From: Umezawaea sp049997955
Lineage (GTDB): Bacteria > Actinomycetota > Actinomycetes > Mycobacteriales > Pseudonocardiaceae
NCBI GenBank assembly: GCA_049997955.1
Contig: JAEBDY010000018.1
Location: 124,001 to 188,000, forward strand
DNA: 64,000 nucleotides
Direction of reading: 5' to 3'
Both the position numbers and the translations under genes were made by a program. The notes under the pieces were generated by a model that saw nothing but the letters and a program-made list of their open reading frames with translations, had not been told where the DNA came from and made no database searches. Positions 18,028-26,477 of this stretch are shown here, one piece after another (the stretch's first letter is position 1; each line of letters starts with the position of its first letter).

Positions 18028-18283
18028 CCGAAGACCGTACTTCGCGGCAAAGCCCGCGGCATCCCCAATCGGCCGCCCTCGCCCGAAAGGTGATCCCGCC
18101 GGGGCGAACCACCGTTTCGGGTCGCAGATCACCCGCGTAATTCCTCAAGGTGACGGCATTCGGCAGCCGATGAACACCTGACAGGTGAATGAGCGTCGCA
18201 GATCGCGCGCTGATCACCGGGCTTGAGCAGAATGAGCACACGGATCGCTGATCGCGGTGCAGTCACCCTGGGAGTTGACTCGT

Positions 18284-19135
18284 ATGGTTCTCGGCAAACC
18301 GCACGTCCGGAACATCGTGTGCACGACCGCCGCCTGCGCGCTGTCGTTGGCCGCGATCACCACGATGCGGCTGGCGGGCGCCACCGTCGAGGCGGAGTCC
18401 CGTGCGTCGACCGAGAACGCGCTGATCACGGTCCGGACGGCCTCGTCGACGACAGCGCGGTCGCCTGTCCCGACATCCGCCGGAGTGCCGGAATCGGCGA
18501 GGTGGGCACGCGCTTCGAGCGCCGACCTGCCCGACGGCCCTCCCCTGCCCGCACGCGGCGCCGGGACGTGGCACGTGGTTCCCGGCAGCGCGGCCGCGGT
18601 CGGCGGCGGACTGGTCCACACCTTCTCGGTGGAGGTCGAGGACGGGGTGCGGTTGGCCGACGGCGACCTGTCCTTCGGGCGCACCGTGGAACGGGTGCTC
18701 GACGATCCGCGCGGGTGGACCGCCGGCGGTGACGTGGCGCTCCGCCGGGTCGACGCGGGCGAACCCGACCTGCGGATCAGGCTCACCGCGCAGGACACGG
18801 CCCGCAGGGTGTGCGGGTTCGAGCTGCCGTTCGACACCTCGTGCCGGATCGACGGCGCCGTCTACCTCAGCGCCGCCCGGTGGACGCGCGGCGCGATGGC
18901 CTTCGACGACCTCGGCGCGTACCGCGAGTACATGATCAACCACGAGGTCGGGCACTTCCTCGGTCACCCGCACGAGCCGTGCGACGCCCACGGCAGTCCC
19001 GCGCCGGTGATGATGCAGCAGACGTTCAGCACCGCCAACGACGAACTCGCCCGCATCACCCGTGCGCACCCGCAGCAGGCGGACGTGCCGGCCGACGGGA
19101 AGGTGTGCACGCCCAACCCCTGGCCCCACCCCTGA
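18284..19135 (+). CDS. Secreted DUF3152 zincin-like protein
   Basis: A 283-residue protein with an N-terminal hydrophobic segment (residues about 10-33), a Ser/Thr/Pro-rich linker to about residue 95 and a C-terminal DUF3152 domain. The metalloprotease-type motif HEVGHFLGHPH lies at residues 220-230, followed by EPC and a conserved MMQQT. Two cysteine pairs probably form disulfides in the exported domain. GGGAG sits 9 bases before the ATG at 18284. The family is widespread in actinobacteria and presumed to be an extracellular protease, but activity is not established to my knowledge. Confidence 0.88.
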   Translation: MVLGKPHVRNIVCTTAACALSLAAITTMRLAGATVEAESRASTENALITVRTASSTTARSPVPTSAGVPESARWARASSADLPDGPPLPARGAGTWHVVPGSAAAVGGGLVHTFSVEVEDGVRLADGDLSFGRTVERVLDDPRGWTAGGDVALRRVDAGEPDLRIRLTAQDTARRVCGFELPFDTSCRIDGAVYLSAARWTRGAMAFDDLGAYREYMINHEVGHFLGHPHEPCDAHGSPAPVMMQQTFSTANDELARITRAHPQQADVPADGKVCTPNPWPHP

Positions 19136-19156
19136 CCGAGTCGCTGCGGACAGGTG

Positions 19157-19190
19157 CGCGGCCGGGGCTCGGCACCGAGCCCCGGCCGCG
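19157..19190. terminator. Bidirectional hairpin terminator
   Basis: A perfect 16-base inverted repeat (CGCGGCCGGGGCTCGG and its complement) with a 2-base spacer lies between the convergent DUF3152 and rodlin-like genes. No U-tract follows, as is common for high-GC actinobacterial terminators. Confidence 0.75.
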
Positions 19191-19208
19191 GCGGGTTCGA
19201 CGGTCGAG

Positions 19209-19589
19209 CTACTCGATCTCCTGGTCGATGATTCCCGACATGGCGCAGAAATCGGGGGAATGGCTTGAGGTCTCGTTCCGACCCGGCGACGCCACCGGGA
19301 CGTTCACGCTGTTCGCGATGCCCTCGACGGAAACCTGAACCCCGCCGGCGCTGATCCGGTTGTCGCAGAGGGTGCCGAGAATGGTGACGTTCTCCGCCAC
19401 GCTCGTGTTGTTCACGTTCACCAGGCCCACCTGGCGGCGCGGTTCCCGGTCGACGGAACCCTCCTGGCCGATGCCGTCGTACGTACGACAAGCGCCACCG
19501 CAGTCGCCTGGGGAGGCGGACGCCATTCCACCCAGCACGACCATTCCGGTGGCCGTGGCGGCGACGACGGTCCCGAGCTCCTTGAGCAA
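19209..19589 (-). CDS. Secreted rodlin-like small protein
   Basis: About 126 residues with a signal peptide (LGTVVAATATGMVVLGGMASA) and a mature part with four Cys. The segment GLVNVNNTSVAENVTILGTLCDN followed by VQVSVEGIANSVNVPVASPG resembles the rodlin/rodlin-like secreted proteins of Streptomyces, where related proteins form surface fibrils. The start is a TTG at 19589 preceded by GAAGGAA. The resemblance is from memory of the pattern. It sits upstream of nothing co-directional nearby except the DivIVA-like pair 180 bases away. Confidence 0.65.
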   Translation of the reverse strand: MLKELGTVVAATATGMVVLGGMASASPGDCGGACRTYDGIGQEGSVDREPRRQVGLVNVNNTSVAENVTILGTLCDNRISAGGVQVSVEGIANSVNVPVASPGRNETSSHSPDFCAMSGIIDQEIE

Positions 19590-19769
19590 GGGAATTCCTT
19601 CGGTGATATTCCAAGCGACAGGACGGAGGCGGCACGTGAACGAACAGCGGTGCCGCATCGCTTTGTCCGCCGAGGGGTCGCGAGGAAAATTACCGCTCCA
19701 CTGGAAGGGATTCCAAACCGGCTACACGATCGTGTGCACCTCGTCCGGTGACCGGCTCCGTTCTGCCGA

Positions 19770-20453
19770 TCAGGCGGATTCGGCGGCGGTCAGGTCGACC
19801 TCGGCGGACCGCGCCTGCGGAACGCCCGTCTCGTCCGACCTCCTGCTCCGCGGGATCTCGACGGTCCCCTGGAAGGACGGCAGGACGTCGAGGAGTTCGG
19901 AGAACTCGTCGGTCCACTCGTCGAGCACGCGCTGCCGCCCGACGAGACGTGCGAGCAGTCGCTCGCAGTTGCTCCCGGCGGCTCGGACGACGTCACCGGC
20001 CGCGACGGTCGTGGCGGCCAACCGCCGCCTGACCTCGCGCTCCGCGTCCTCCAGCGACCTCATCCCCGACGCGACGGCCTGTTCCTCCCGGTCGACGACG
20101 AGCCGGGCGTCCTGCCGGGCGTCCTCGACGACGGCGTCCGCCTCGTGGACCGCTCGCGCGACCACGTCGCGCGTGACGGGGTCCTCCGCTCGGCGGACCC
20201 CGTCGCCCGCGTGGAGCCGGTCGTACTCGGCCAGGGCCGCTCGTGCTTCGTCCAGTTGCTCGTCCAGGACGCGTGCCAGTTCGGTGTAGGCCTCGGATTC
20301 GTCAACGGCGGCCTTCAGGCGGTCGGTGGCGGCGCGGAGCGCCGCGTCGACCGACCGGCGGTCGTAGCCGCAGAACCTGGACAGGAGCGTGCGCTGCGAC
20401 GCCGTGAACATCTCCTGCAGCGCCGTCGGCCATTCACCGGAGATCCTGCTCAC
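19770..20453 (-). CDS. DivIVA-like coiled-coil protein 2
   Basis: A 227-residue, strongly charged helical protein with an N-terminal FCGYDRRSVDAALRA block resembling the DivIVA/Wag31 N-terminal motif, then a long coiled coil (about residues 40-190) rich in Ala, Arg, Asp and Glu. DivIVA-like proteins mark curved membranes and poles and organise cell-wall growth. Its ATG overlaps the stop of the preceding coiled-coil gene as ATGA, so the two are translated together and may form a heteromer. The C-terminal tail is Arg/Ser-rich and non-helical. Confidence 0.7.
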   Translation of the reverse strand: MSRISGEWPTALQEMFTASQRTLLSRFCGYDRRSVDAALRAATDRLKAAVDESEAYTELARVLDEQLDEARAALAEYDRLHAGDGVRRAEDPVTRDVVARAVHEADAVVEDARQDARLVVDREEQAVASGMRSLEDAEREVRRRLAATTVAAGDVVRAAGSNCERLLARLVGRQRVLDEWTDEFSELLDVLPSFQGTVEIPRSRRSDETGVPQARSAEVDLTAAESA

Positions 20454-20980
20454 GACCCCATCCTCGCGATCCGTTCCTTGAGGGCCTTGTGCTGGTCGGC
20501 GAGTTCATCGGCCAGCACCGCGACGTCGCGCACCGTCGCGTCCACCAGTCGGCTCGCCTGCTCCGCGGCGAACCGCAACCTGCGGACGCCCTCGTGGTGC
20601 AGTTCCGCCAACTCCGCGCGGCGCGCGGCGAGCACCCGTTCCCCCTGCTCGGCGACCGTTCGCGCCCGGAGGCGCGCGTCCTCCTCAAGGGACCGGGCTT
20701 CGCGCATCGCCGCGAACGCCAGGTGGCGCACGAAGCACGCGAGCGGTTCGCGGGCCGGGTTCCCGGCGTGCAGCCACTCGTACTCGTGCAGCTTCGCGTA
20801 GGCACGTCCCAGTTCGGCAGCGGCGGACCTGATGCGGACCAACGCCTCCTCGTGCCTCGCACGGGCGGCACCGGTCTCGAACTCGATCGCGGCGAACTCG
20901 GCGTGGACCGAGCGGCGATCGTATCCGCGGAAGCGGACGCGGAAGCGGGGTGGCGGAGGCGCCGCCGACTCGTGGGTCAT
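20450..20980 (-). CDS. DivIVA-like coiled-coil protein 1
   Basis: A 176-residue paralogue of the downstream gene. After a Pro-rich lead it has VRFRGYDRRSVHAEFAAIEF, the same GYDRRSV signature, then a coiled coil (AELGRAYAKLHEYEWLHAGN, AELAELHHEGVRRLRFAAEQ). The ATG at 20980 follows AAGAGG. The shared motif, sister EYxxLHAG sequence and ATGA coupling show that the pair arose by duplication and act together. No membrane segment. The likely role is scaffold or polarity related (inference). Confidence 0.7.
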   Translation of the reverse strand: MTHESAAPPPPRFRVRFRGYDRRSVHAEFAAIEFETGAARARHEEALVRIRSAAAELGRAYAKLHEYEWLHAGNPAREPLACFVRHLAFAAMREARSLEEDARLRARTVAEQGERVLAARRAELAELHHEGVRRLRFAAEQASRLVDATVRDVAVLADELADQHKALKERIARMGS

Positions 20981-21241
20981 GTCCGACCTCTTTCCCGGTT
21001 CTCCACCACTGGAGCCGCACCGGTCCCCGGCAGCGGATCCGAGATCAACGCTGCCAGGGACCCGTGGTGCGACTCCTCTTCCCTCGCACGACCGGCGGTC
21101 GCGCCCGCGGCTCACCACCAGCGGGGCCCGCCCCTCCCTCCACTCCGGACCTCGATCGCGGGTCGGATGCCGATCACGCGGTCGAGGTCGGGCTGGAGGT
21201 CGCACCCCGCCCGACCGGGCGGGGTGACCAGCCGGTGATCA

Positions 21242-22156
21242 TCAGACCTGCATCGAGTCCATCATGGTGCCGACGGTCCACACGTCCGCGTCGCCGCCGT
21301 CGCCACCCTCACCGGAGTCGCCGCCGGTGGTGGTGCTCTCGTTGGACGCGTCGCCGGTGTCACCGGTCGTGGTGTCGCCGGAGTCGCCCGTGATCACCAC
21401 GGTGGAGGACTCGTCCCAGTCGCCCCACCACTCGCCGTGGTTCCAGTCGCCGTGGTTCCAGCTGTCGTTCCAGCCCTCGTCGTCGTGGTCGTTCCAGCCC
21501 TCGTCGTCCCAGTTGTTCTCCGAGATGGTGACGGTCGTGTTGTCACCGGTGTCGCCGGAATCGCCGGAGTCCCCGGAATCGCCCGACACCGCGAAGTTGA
21601 CGCTGTCGGCGTCGCCACCCTCACCCGAGTCGCCACCACTGCCCGCGACCGCCATCGCCGAGTCCCCGGTCTCCACGGGAGCACCGTGGTGCGACATCGG
21701 CGCGACGTGGGCCGCGTCCTGCGCCATGGCTTCGCCGCCGTCGCCACCCTCACCGGAGTCGCCACCGGTGGTGTCGCTGACGTTGGACGCGTCGCCGGTG
21801 TCACCCGTGGAGGTGTCGCCGGAGTCGCCCGTGACCACGTACGTCGTGCAGCCGCCCAGGGGGCAGTAGACGTAGGTGAGGTTGCCACCGGTGTCGCCCG
21901 AGTCACCCGAGTCACCGGAATCGCCCGACACCGCGACGTTGGTGCTGTCGGCGTCGCCACCGTCGTCGGACTCGCCGCCATCACCGGCGACCGCGACCAG
22001 GAGACCGTCGTGGGACGATCCGCCTGCCCAGCCGGTCATCCCGGACCCGTGCGGATTCGGGTGAGCGACCTCGGCGCCCGCGCTCCACGTGCCCAGCACG
22101 ACGAGCGCGCCGGACATCACCGCGGCCAAGAGGCCGCGCTGGATGTTCTTGTGCAT
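21242..22156 (-). CDS. Secreted Asp/Gly-repeat protein with Trp/Asp/His-rich insert
   Basis: A 304-residue exported protein of unknown family. GGAAGGAAG precedes the ATG, and a signal peptide (residues 1-28) ends at SAGA. The mature part has two homologous halves: each has GDGGE/GGDSGEGGDAD, then V-x-F/V-AVSGDSGDSGDSGDTG, a spacer, then TGDSGDTxTGDTGDASN and TTGGDSGEGGDGG. The first spacer is short and has a Cys pair; the second is a Trp/Asp/His/Asn-rich stretch of about 40 residues with repeated EGWND and WNHG motifs. Asp-Ser-Gly repeats suggest calcium binding or an extended fibrous surface protein. No LPXTG or membrane anchor is seen. Confidence 0.8.
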   Translation of the reverse strand: MHKNIQRGLLAAVMSGALVVLGTWSAGAEVAHPNPHGSGMTGWAGGSSHDGLLVAVAGDGGESDDGGDADSTNVAVSGDSGDSGDSGDTGGNLTYVYCPLGGCTTYVVTGDSGDTSTGDTGDASNVSDTTGGDSGEGGDGGEAMAQDAAHVAPMSHHGAPVETGDSAMAVAGSGGDSGEGGDADSVNFAVSGDSGDSGDSGDTGDNTTVTISENNWDDEGWNDHDDEGWNDSWNHGDWNHGEWWGDWDESSTVVITGDSGDTTTGDTGDASNESTTTGGDSGEGGDGGDADVWTVGTMMDSMQV

Positions 22157-22849
22157 GGTCTTCCTTCCGTGACTACGAGCTTCCAACACGGTGGTCAACT
22201 TGCGAAGGCGGCGGATCGAGTCGGGAGGTTCAGGGTGTCGCCGTGGAACCGAGGTCCACGCGACGTGCCACCGGGGCAGGAGAACCACGCACTTTCGCCG
22301 TCGGGCTTCGAGCTGATCCCGTTCATCGATCACCTTTCCACCGTCGGCCACTATCCGCTGCTGCAGTGGAATAACCCGCGGATGGTGACGGCAATCCTGC
22401 CCGGACCCCCGCCACCCTTTCCGGGGAAGGGCCACGACTGGAATCGGAACCACCATTACCCGGTCGGGCGATTTCGGTCGATTTCCGGTTCGGCGGCTAC
22501 CCAGCGTGGCGACAGCGGGGCGCAACTCGTTGCGGCACAACGACATTGCGGCCAGCGCAGCCGCAGTACGCCTGACGAGCACTCGGAGAAGGGTGACCGC
22601 TTCGGTTAATCCCATAGGGGGACGGTCACCCATTGGGGTTAGCTGAACTGGGAACATTTCCCACCGACCGTGAGAACTTCCAGGAATTCGATCATCGATG
22701 TCACACTCCGAGGTCGACAATGCGGAACCGAGTTTCCATCCCGTCGAAACAGGGGTAATCCAAGGCTCCAGACCCGGCTGAATTCGACAACCGCGTCGCA
22801 CCCGCGAAGGACCACCAGGCCCGTTTTCTCGGAGCACCCGGAGACAACG
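22157..22849. other. Divergent intergenic region with an inverted repeat
   Basis: Nearly 700 bases between the divergent repeat-protein gene and the DUF4015-type gene. Extended open frames exist but lack coding bias. An inverted repeat GGGTGACCG (22591-22599) / CGGTCACCC (22623-22631) encloses an AT-richer loop, and may be an operator or terminator. The rest holds both promoters. Confidence 0.45.
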
Positions 22850-24430
22850 ATGAGCGTTTCACCGTCCGTCAGCAAACGAGGCATGGTGATCACCGCCGTG
22901 GCCATGGCCGTCACGGCCGTGACCGCCACGAGCATCAGCGTGGTCCACGCCCGCGGGTCCGACCTGGAGGTCCAGGGGATCGAGGACGGCGCGGTCCTGC
23001 GGTCCCCCGACGTCGGCAGGCTCGCGATCACCTCGGTCGACGCGGACTCCCTGGACTCGGTCGAGGTGGCGATCGACGGCGTGGCCGTCCCGACGCGACG
23101 CGACGGCGACCGCCTGACCGCGGAGGCGGTGGACCTGGCCGAGGGCCCGCACCGGCTGGTCGTGCGCGTGGGCAACCCGATGCCGTTCCTGCCGGACACC
23201 ACCACCGAACGGGTGTTCACCGTCGACGACACGGCTCCGACGGTGTCGGCCGACACCGTCGGAGCCGTGTCGTTGCGCGATCCGGTCACCGTCGCGGGCA
23301 AGGCGGAGGGGGCCGAGTCCGTGATGGTCGGCGAGCAACGCGTCCCGGTGGACGCCAACGGCTCCTTCAGCGTGTCCCTGACGACGGTCCCCGACCGGGT
23401 GCGCATCGAGGCCACGGACGCGGCGGGCAACTCCGAGCACCACGACCTGCGGGTGCGCGCCCGCCACCCCGGCATGCGGGCGGTGCACATGAGCGCGCAG
23501 GCGTGGTCGTCGGACGCGCTGCGCGAACCGGTGCTGCGCATGGTGCGGGACAAGCGGATCGACACCGTCCAGCTCGACATCAAGGACGAGAGCGGTGAGG
23601 TCGGCTACGACTCGCAGGTGCCGATGGTGAAGAAGATCGGCGCGGGCACGGACAACTACGACGCACGGGCCGTGATCACCCAGCTCCACGGCCTCGGCGT
23701 GCGGGTGGTCGGCAGGCTGGTCGCGTTCCGGGACCCCGTGCTGGCCAAGGCCGCGTGGGAGAGCGGCTCGAAGGACCTGGTGGTGCAGGACGAGAGCGGC
23801 TCACCGTGGTCGGGGGGCTACGGCGGCTACGCGTTCACCAACTTCGCGAACCCCGAGGTGCGCGCCTACAACATCGAACTCGCGGTCGAGGCGGCGGCGC
23901 TGGGCTTCGACGACGTCCTCTACGACTACGTCCGCCGTCCCGACGGCCCGCTCGGCCGGATGAGGTTCCCCGGACTGGCCACGTCCCCCGAGCAGTCCAT
24001 CGCGGACTTCCTCGGCGACTCCCGCAAGGCCGTGCGGCCGCGAGGGGCGTTCATCGGGGCCTCCGTGTTCGGGATCGCCGCGCGGAGCGGGTCGGACGTC
24101 GCGCAGGACATCCCGTCGATAGCCGCCCAGGTCGACTACATCGCTCCCATGGTGTACCCCTCCCACTGGGGTCCCGGCGAGTACGGCGTCGCCGATCCCG
24201 ACGGCCAGCCCCACGACATCGTCAAGAACTCGATCGCCGACTTCGTCGCGGTGACCAAGGACTCCGGGGTGGCGATCATCCCCTGGTTGCAGGCGTTCTC
24301 ACTGGGGAAGTCGTACGGGCCCGCGGAGGTGCAGGCGCAGATCGCGGGCTCGACGACGGCCGGGGCCAGCTCGTTCCTCCTGTGGAACGCGGCCTGCGAC
24401 TACGAATCCGCCGGGCTGCAGCCGGGATGA
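22850..24430 (+). CDS. Secreted DUF4015-type putative glycoside hydrolase
   Basis: A 526-residue protein with a signal or anchor segment (residues about 10-33), two Ig-like beta domains (about 40-115 and 118-200; DDTAPTVSADTVG marks the join) and a C-terminal TIM-barrel-like domain (MRAVHMSAQAW, TVQLDIKDESGEVGYDS, GFDDVLYDYVRRPD, VDYIAPMVYPSHWGPGEYG). This is the pattern of the DUF4015/GHL13 family of putative polysaccharide hydrolases. The ATG at 22850 has GGAGA upstream. The Asp in LYDYVR is a candidate catalytic residue. Substrate unknown; an exopolysaccharide is likely given the neighbours. Confidence 0.85.
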   Translation: MSVSPSVSKRGMVITAVAMAVTAVTATSISVVHARGSDLEVQGIEDGAVLRSPDVGRLAITSVDADSLDSVEVAIDGVAVPTRRDGDRLTAEAVDLAEGPHRLVVRVGNPMPFLPDTTTERVFTVDDTAPTVSADTVGAVSLRDPVTVAGKAEGAESVMVGEQRVPVDANGSFSVSLTTVPDRVRIEATDAAGNSEHHDLRVRARHPGMRAVHMSAQAWSSDALREPVLRMVRDKRIDTVQLDIKDESGEVGYDSQVPMVKKIGAGTDNYDARAVITQLHGLGVRVVGRLVAFRDPVLAKAAWESGSKDLVVQDESGSPWSGGYGGYAFTNFANPEVRAYNIELAVEAAALGFDDVLYDYVRRPDGPLGRMRFPGLATSPEQSIADFLGDSRKAVRPRGAFIGASVFGIAARSGSDVAQDIPSIAAQVDYIAPMVYPSHWGPGEYGVADPDGQPHDIVKNSIADFVAVTKDSGVAIIPWLQAFSLGKSYGPAEVQAQIAGSTTAGASSFLLWNAACDYESAGLQPG

Positions 24431-24431
24431 C

Positions 24432-24452
24432 CGGTCCGGCCACGCCGGACCG
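24432..24452. terminator. Bidirectional hairpin terminator
   Basis: A perfect 9-base stem CGGTCCGGC / GCCGGACCG with a CAC loop directly follows the stop of the DUF4015-type gene and lies just beyond the stop of the convergent oxidoreductase. Confidence 0.65.
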
Positions 24453-24464
24453 CCGCGGCCGGGG

Positions 24465-25439
24465 TCAGACCGTGATGACGATCTTCGACCGGGCGTGCTC
24501 GACCTCCAGGTGGCGGATGGCGTCGGCCGCGTCCTCCAGCGGGTAGCTGCGCTCGACGACCGGCTTCACCTTGCCGGATTCGAGGAGTTCACCGAGGGCG
24601 GCCAGGTTCTCCGGGCTGTTCGCCGCGGTGAGCGGGCGCACTCGCTGGCTCACGAACGGCTTCATCGCCAGCGACCTGAGCAGCAGGCCGATCGGGCCCA
24701 GGAAGGTGCCGCCCTCGGACACGCCGCCGCCCGCGAGGACCAGCGTGCCCTTCGGTGTGAGCGCGCGCCGGTAATCGGCCATCGTGCGGTTCGCGACGAA
24801 GTCGAGGACGACGTCGTACCGCTGCCCCGTGCGGGCGAAGTCGTCCGTCTTGTAGTCGACGACGTGGTCCGCGCCGAGCGAGCGGACCAGGTCGACGTTC
24901 CTGGTGCCGCACACGGCCGTCACCTCCGCGCCGTACGCCTTGGCGATCTGCACCGCGAACGTGCCCACGCCGCCGGACGCGCCGTTGATCAGCACCCGCA
25001 GGCCCGGCCGCACCTCGCCGAGGTCGCGCACGCCGATGAGGGCGGTGTTGCCCGCCAGCGGCACGGCGGCGGCCTGCTCGAACGTCAGGCCCGCCGGTTT
25101 CGCGCCGATCGCGGTCTCCGCGACGACCACGTACTCGGCGAACGTCCCGTCGACCTCGCCGTACACCTCGTCACCGACCTCGAACCGCGTCGCCCCCCGG
25201 CCGACGGCCTCTACTCGCCCCGCGAAGTCCCGGCCCCGGATGGGCCTCTTCGGCCTGCGCAACCCCATCGACAGGCGCGCGAGGTAGGGGTCGCCGCGCA
25301 TGAAGTGCCAGTCGTAGGCGTTGACCGAGGCCGCGTGGACCCGCACCAGCACCTCGCCGGGACCCGCCACCGGCTGGTCGACGTCCGCGAACCGCAGGAC
25401 GTCCGCGGAGCCGTACCTGTCCTGGACGATCGCCTTCAT
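24465..25439 (-). CDS. NAD(P)-dependent alcohol dehydrogenase, quinone oxidoreductase family
   Basis: A 324-residue zinc-independent MDR protein: N-terminal GroES-like domain (MKAIVQDRYGSADVLRFADV, GRDFAGRVEAVGRG) and a Rossmann domain with GASGGVGTFAVQIAKAYGAEV, then LGADHVVDYKTDDF. The structural and catalytic zinc cysteines of classical alcohol dehydrogenases are absent. It most resembles the reductases that act on quinones and conjugated enones. GAGGAGG precedes the ATG. It appears monocistronic. Confidence 0.9.
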   Translation of the reverse strand: MKAIVQDRYGSADVLRFADVDQPVAGPGEVLVRVHAASVNAYDWHFMRGDPYLARLSMGLRRPKRPIRGRDFAGRVEAVGRGATRFEVGDEVYGEVDGTFAEYVVVAETAIGAKPAGLTFEQAAAVPLAGNTALIGVRDLGEVRPGLRVLINGASGGVGTFAVQIAKAYGAEVTAVCGTRNVDLVRSLGADHVVDYKTDDFARTGQRYDVVLDFVANRTMADYRRALTPKGTLVLAGGGVSEGGTFLGPIGLLLRSLAMKPFVSQRVRPLTAANSPENLAALGELLESGKVKPVVERSYPLEDAADAIRHLEVEHARSKIVITV

Positions 25440-25753
25440 GGGACCTCCTCGCCGCGGGGTGCGCTACCAGCGACGATGGCAGCCAGGAGGCGTGCCGCAC
25501 ATCCGGAACGCCCCTGAGGGGGTCCGGTTCTCGGCCGCCCTGGAAAAAATCCCAAGAAATTTTTCGACCAGGCCGACATCGACAAAACCGCAGCTCAGAG
25601 GCACAGATCGAGACCTGCGGCCCGCGTGTCGAGCTTGACACGGCCCCTGAAAAGACCCTTCGGCCGATCGCCGCGCCCGTTTTTGTCGGTGCTCACCGGC
25701 ACCATCTCGAACAGGTGTTCGTTTTGGTGTTGGCGAGCCGAGAGGAGCGTGCG
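25440..25753. other. Divergent intergenic region (oxidoreductase / SOS gene)
   Basis: About 310 bases with an unusually AT-rich tract (AAAAAATCCCAAGAAATTTTT region, 25544-25564) that could act as an UP element or weak hairpin, a TTGACA at 25635-25640, and the SOS box listed separately. No gene was seen. Confidence 0.5.
25707..25722. promoter_or_regulatory. LexA-binding SOS box
   Basis: TCGAACAGGTGTTCGT matches 15 of 16 positions of the actinobacterial/mycobacterial SOS consensus TCGAAC-N4-GTTCGA. It ends 31 bases before the ATG of the downstream unknown gene, the usual distance for LexA repression of a promoter. The consensus is established knowledge; regulation here is inferred. Confidence 0.75.
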
Positions 25754-26398
25754 ATGCGGGTGAGGCTAGACCCCAGGCAGTGGCCCGGCCGTGTCATTCC
25801 CGAGACCGATTCCGAGATCGACACGGCTGTCGAAGCCGTGTGCTTGCGCGCGAGTTGGGCGGACGCGGACCGCGGGTTGATCCGCGCGGTGCTCGTGCCG
25901 TGGTTCGGCGAGGGCTGGCCGGTGGACGCGCTGCTCGCGGCGGTGGACCACAAGCCGGACGGGTCGTGGCAGGGCAGGCCGCGCGGCCGTGACCAGGAGG
26001 CGCACGAGTTCCTGCGGGCGCGGCTGCGGGCGTGGTCGGGCAGCGGCGGGCAGCGGGCGAAGCCGCCGGTGTCCGGTGTGCCGCTCGGCCAGTGGTGGCG
26101 GGTGAACCGCCGCAACGCGCGGCTGCACGAGCCGCGTGAGGCCGTGCCGCTGGGGCAGGCGGGCCAGGAGGCGCGCGAGGAGTCGCTGGCGCGGGCGAGA
26201 GCCCACCTCAGCGACCCGGTGGAGCGGTCGCGGGCGAAGGCCGTGCGCTGGCGCGAGGCGCTCGACTCGCTGCTCGTGCCGGGCAAGGCGACACCCACGT
26301 TCGAGGACTCGCGCCGTCTGCTGGTGGACAGGGTCGTGCCGCGCACGGTGTGCGCGCACTGCGGATCGGGTCAGCTGATGATCCGCCGCGCGGCGTGA
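25754..26398 (+). CDS. Unknown SOS-boxed protein with C-terminal CxxC
   Basis: A 214-residue soluble basic protein, no family recognised. The N terminus (MRVRLDPRQWPGRVIPETDS) leads into a helical region (GLIRAVLVPWFGEGWPVDALLAAVDH) that looks like a small DNA-binding or recruitment domain; the middle is Arg/Gly/Gln-rich; the C terminus ends VCAHCGSGQLMIRRAA, a single Cys pair that could bind zinc as a dimer. GAGAGGAG precedes the ATG. An SOS box lies just upstream and the Ku gene 80 bases downstream on the same strand, so a DNA-damage role is likely. It could be co-transcribed with Ku. Confidence 0.75.
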   Translation: MRVRLDPRQWPGRVIPETDSEIDTAVEAVCLRASWADADRGLIRAVLVPWFGEGWPVDALLAAVDHKPDGSWQGRPRGRDQEAHEFLRARLRAWSGSGGQRAKPPVSGVPLGQWWRVNRRNARLHEPREAVPLGQAGQEAREESLARARAHLSDPVERSRAKAVRWREALDSLLVPGKATPTFEDSRRLLVDRVVPRTVCAHCGSGQLMIRRAA

Positions 26399-26477
26399 GG
26401 GGTTGAGGGCCGATCGCCCGTGGTACCCGTTCGACGTCCGGGAGGCGACGGCCTCCGGGTGACGGGAGGGTGCGGCG

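Noticed and set aside
21264..22609. CRISPR-like or tandem repeat array suggested by repeated GACTCCGG-type sequence
   Set aside because: The repeats are codon-level, in frame, and encode the Asp-Ser-Gly repeats of the secreted protein; no spacers of regular length.
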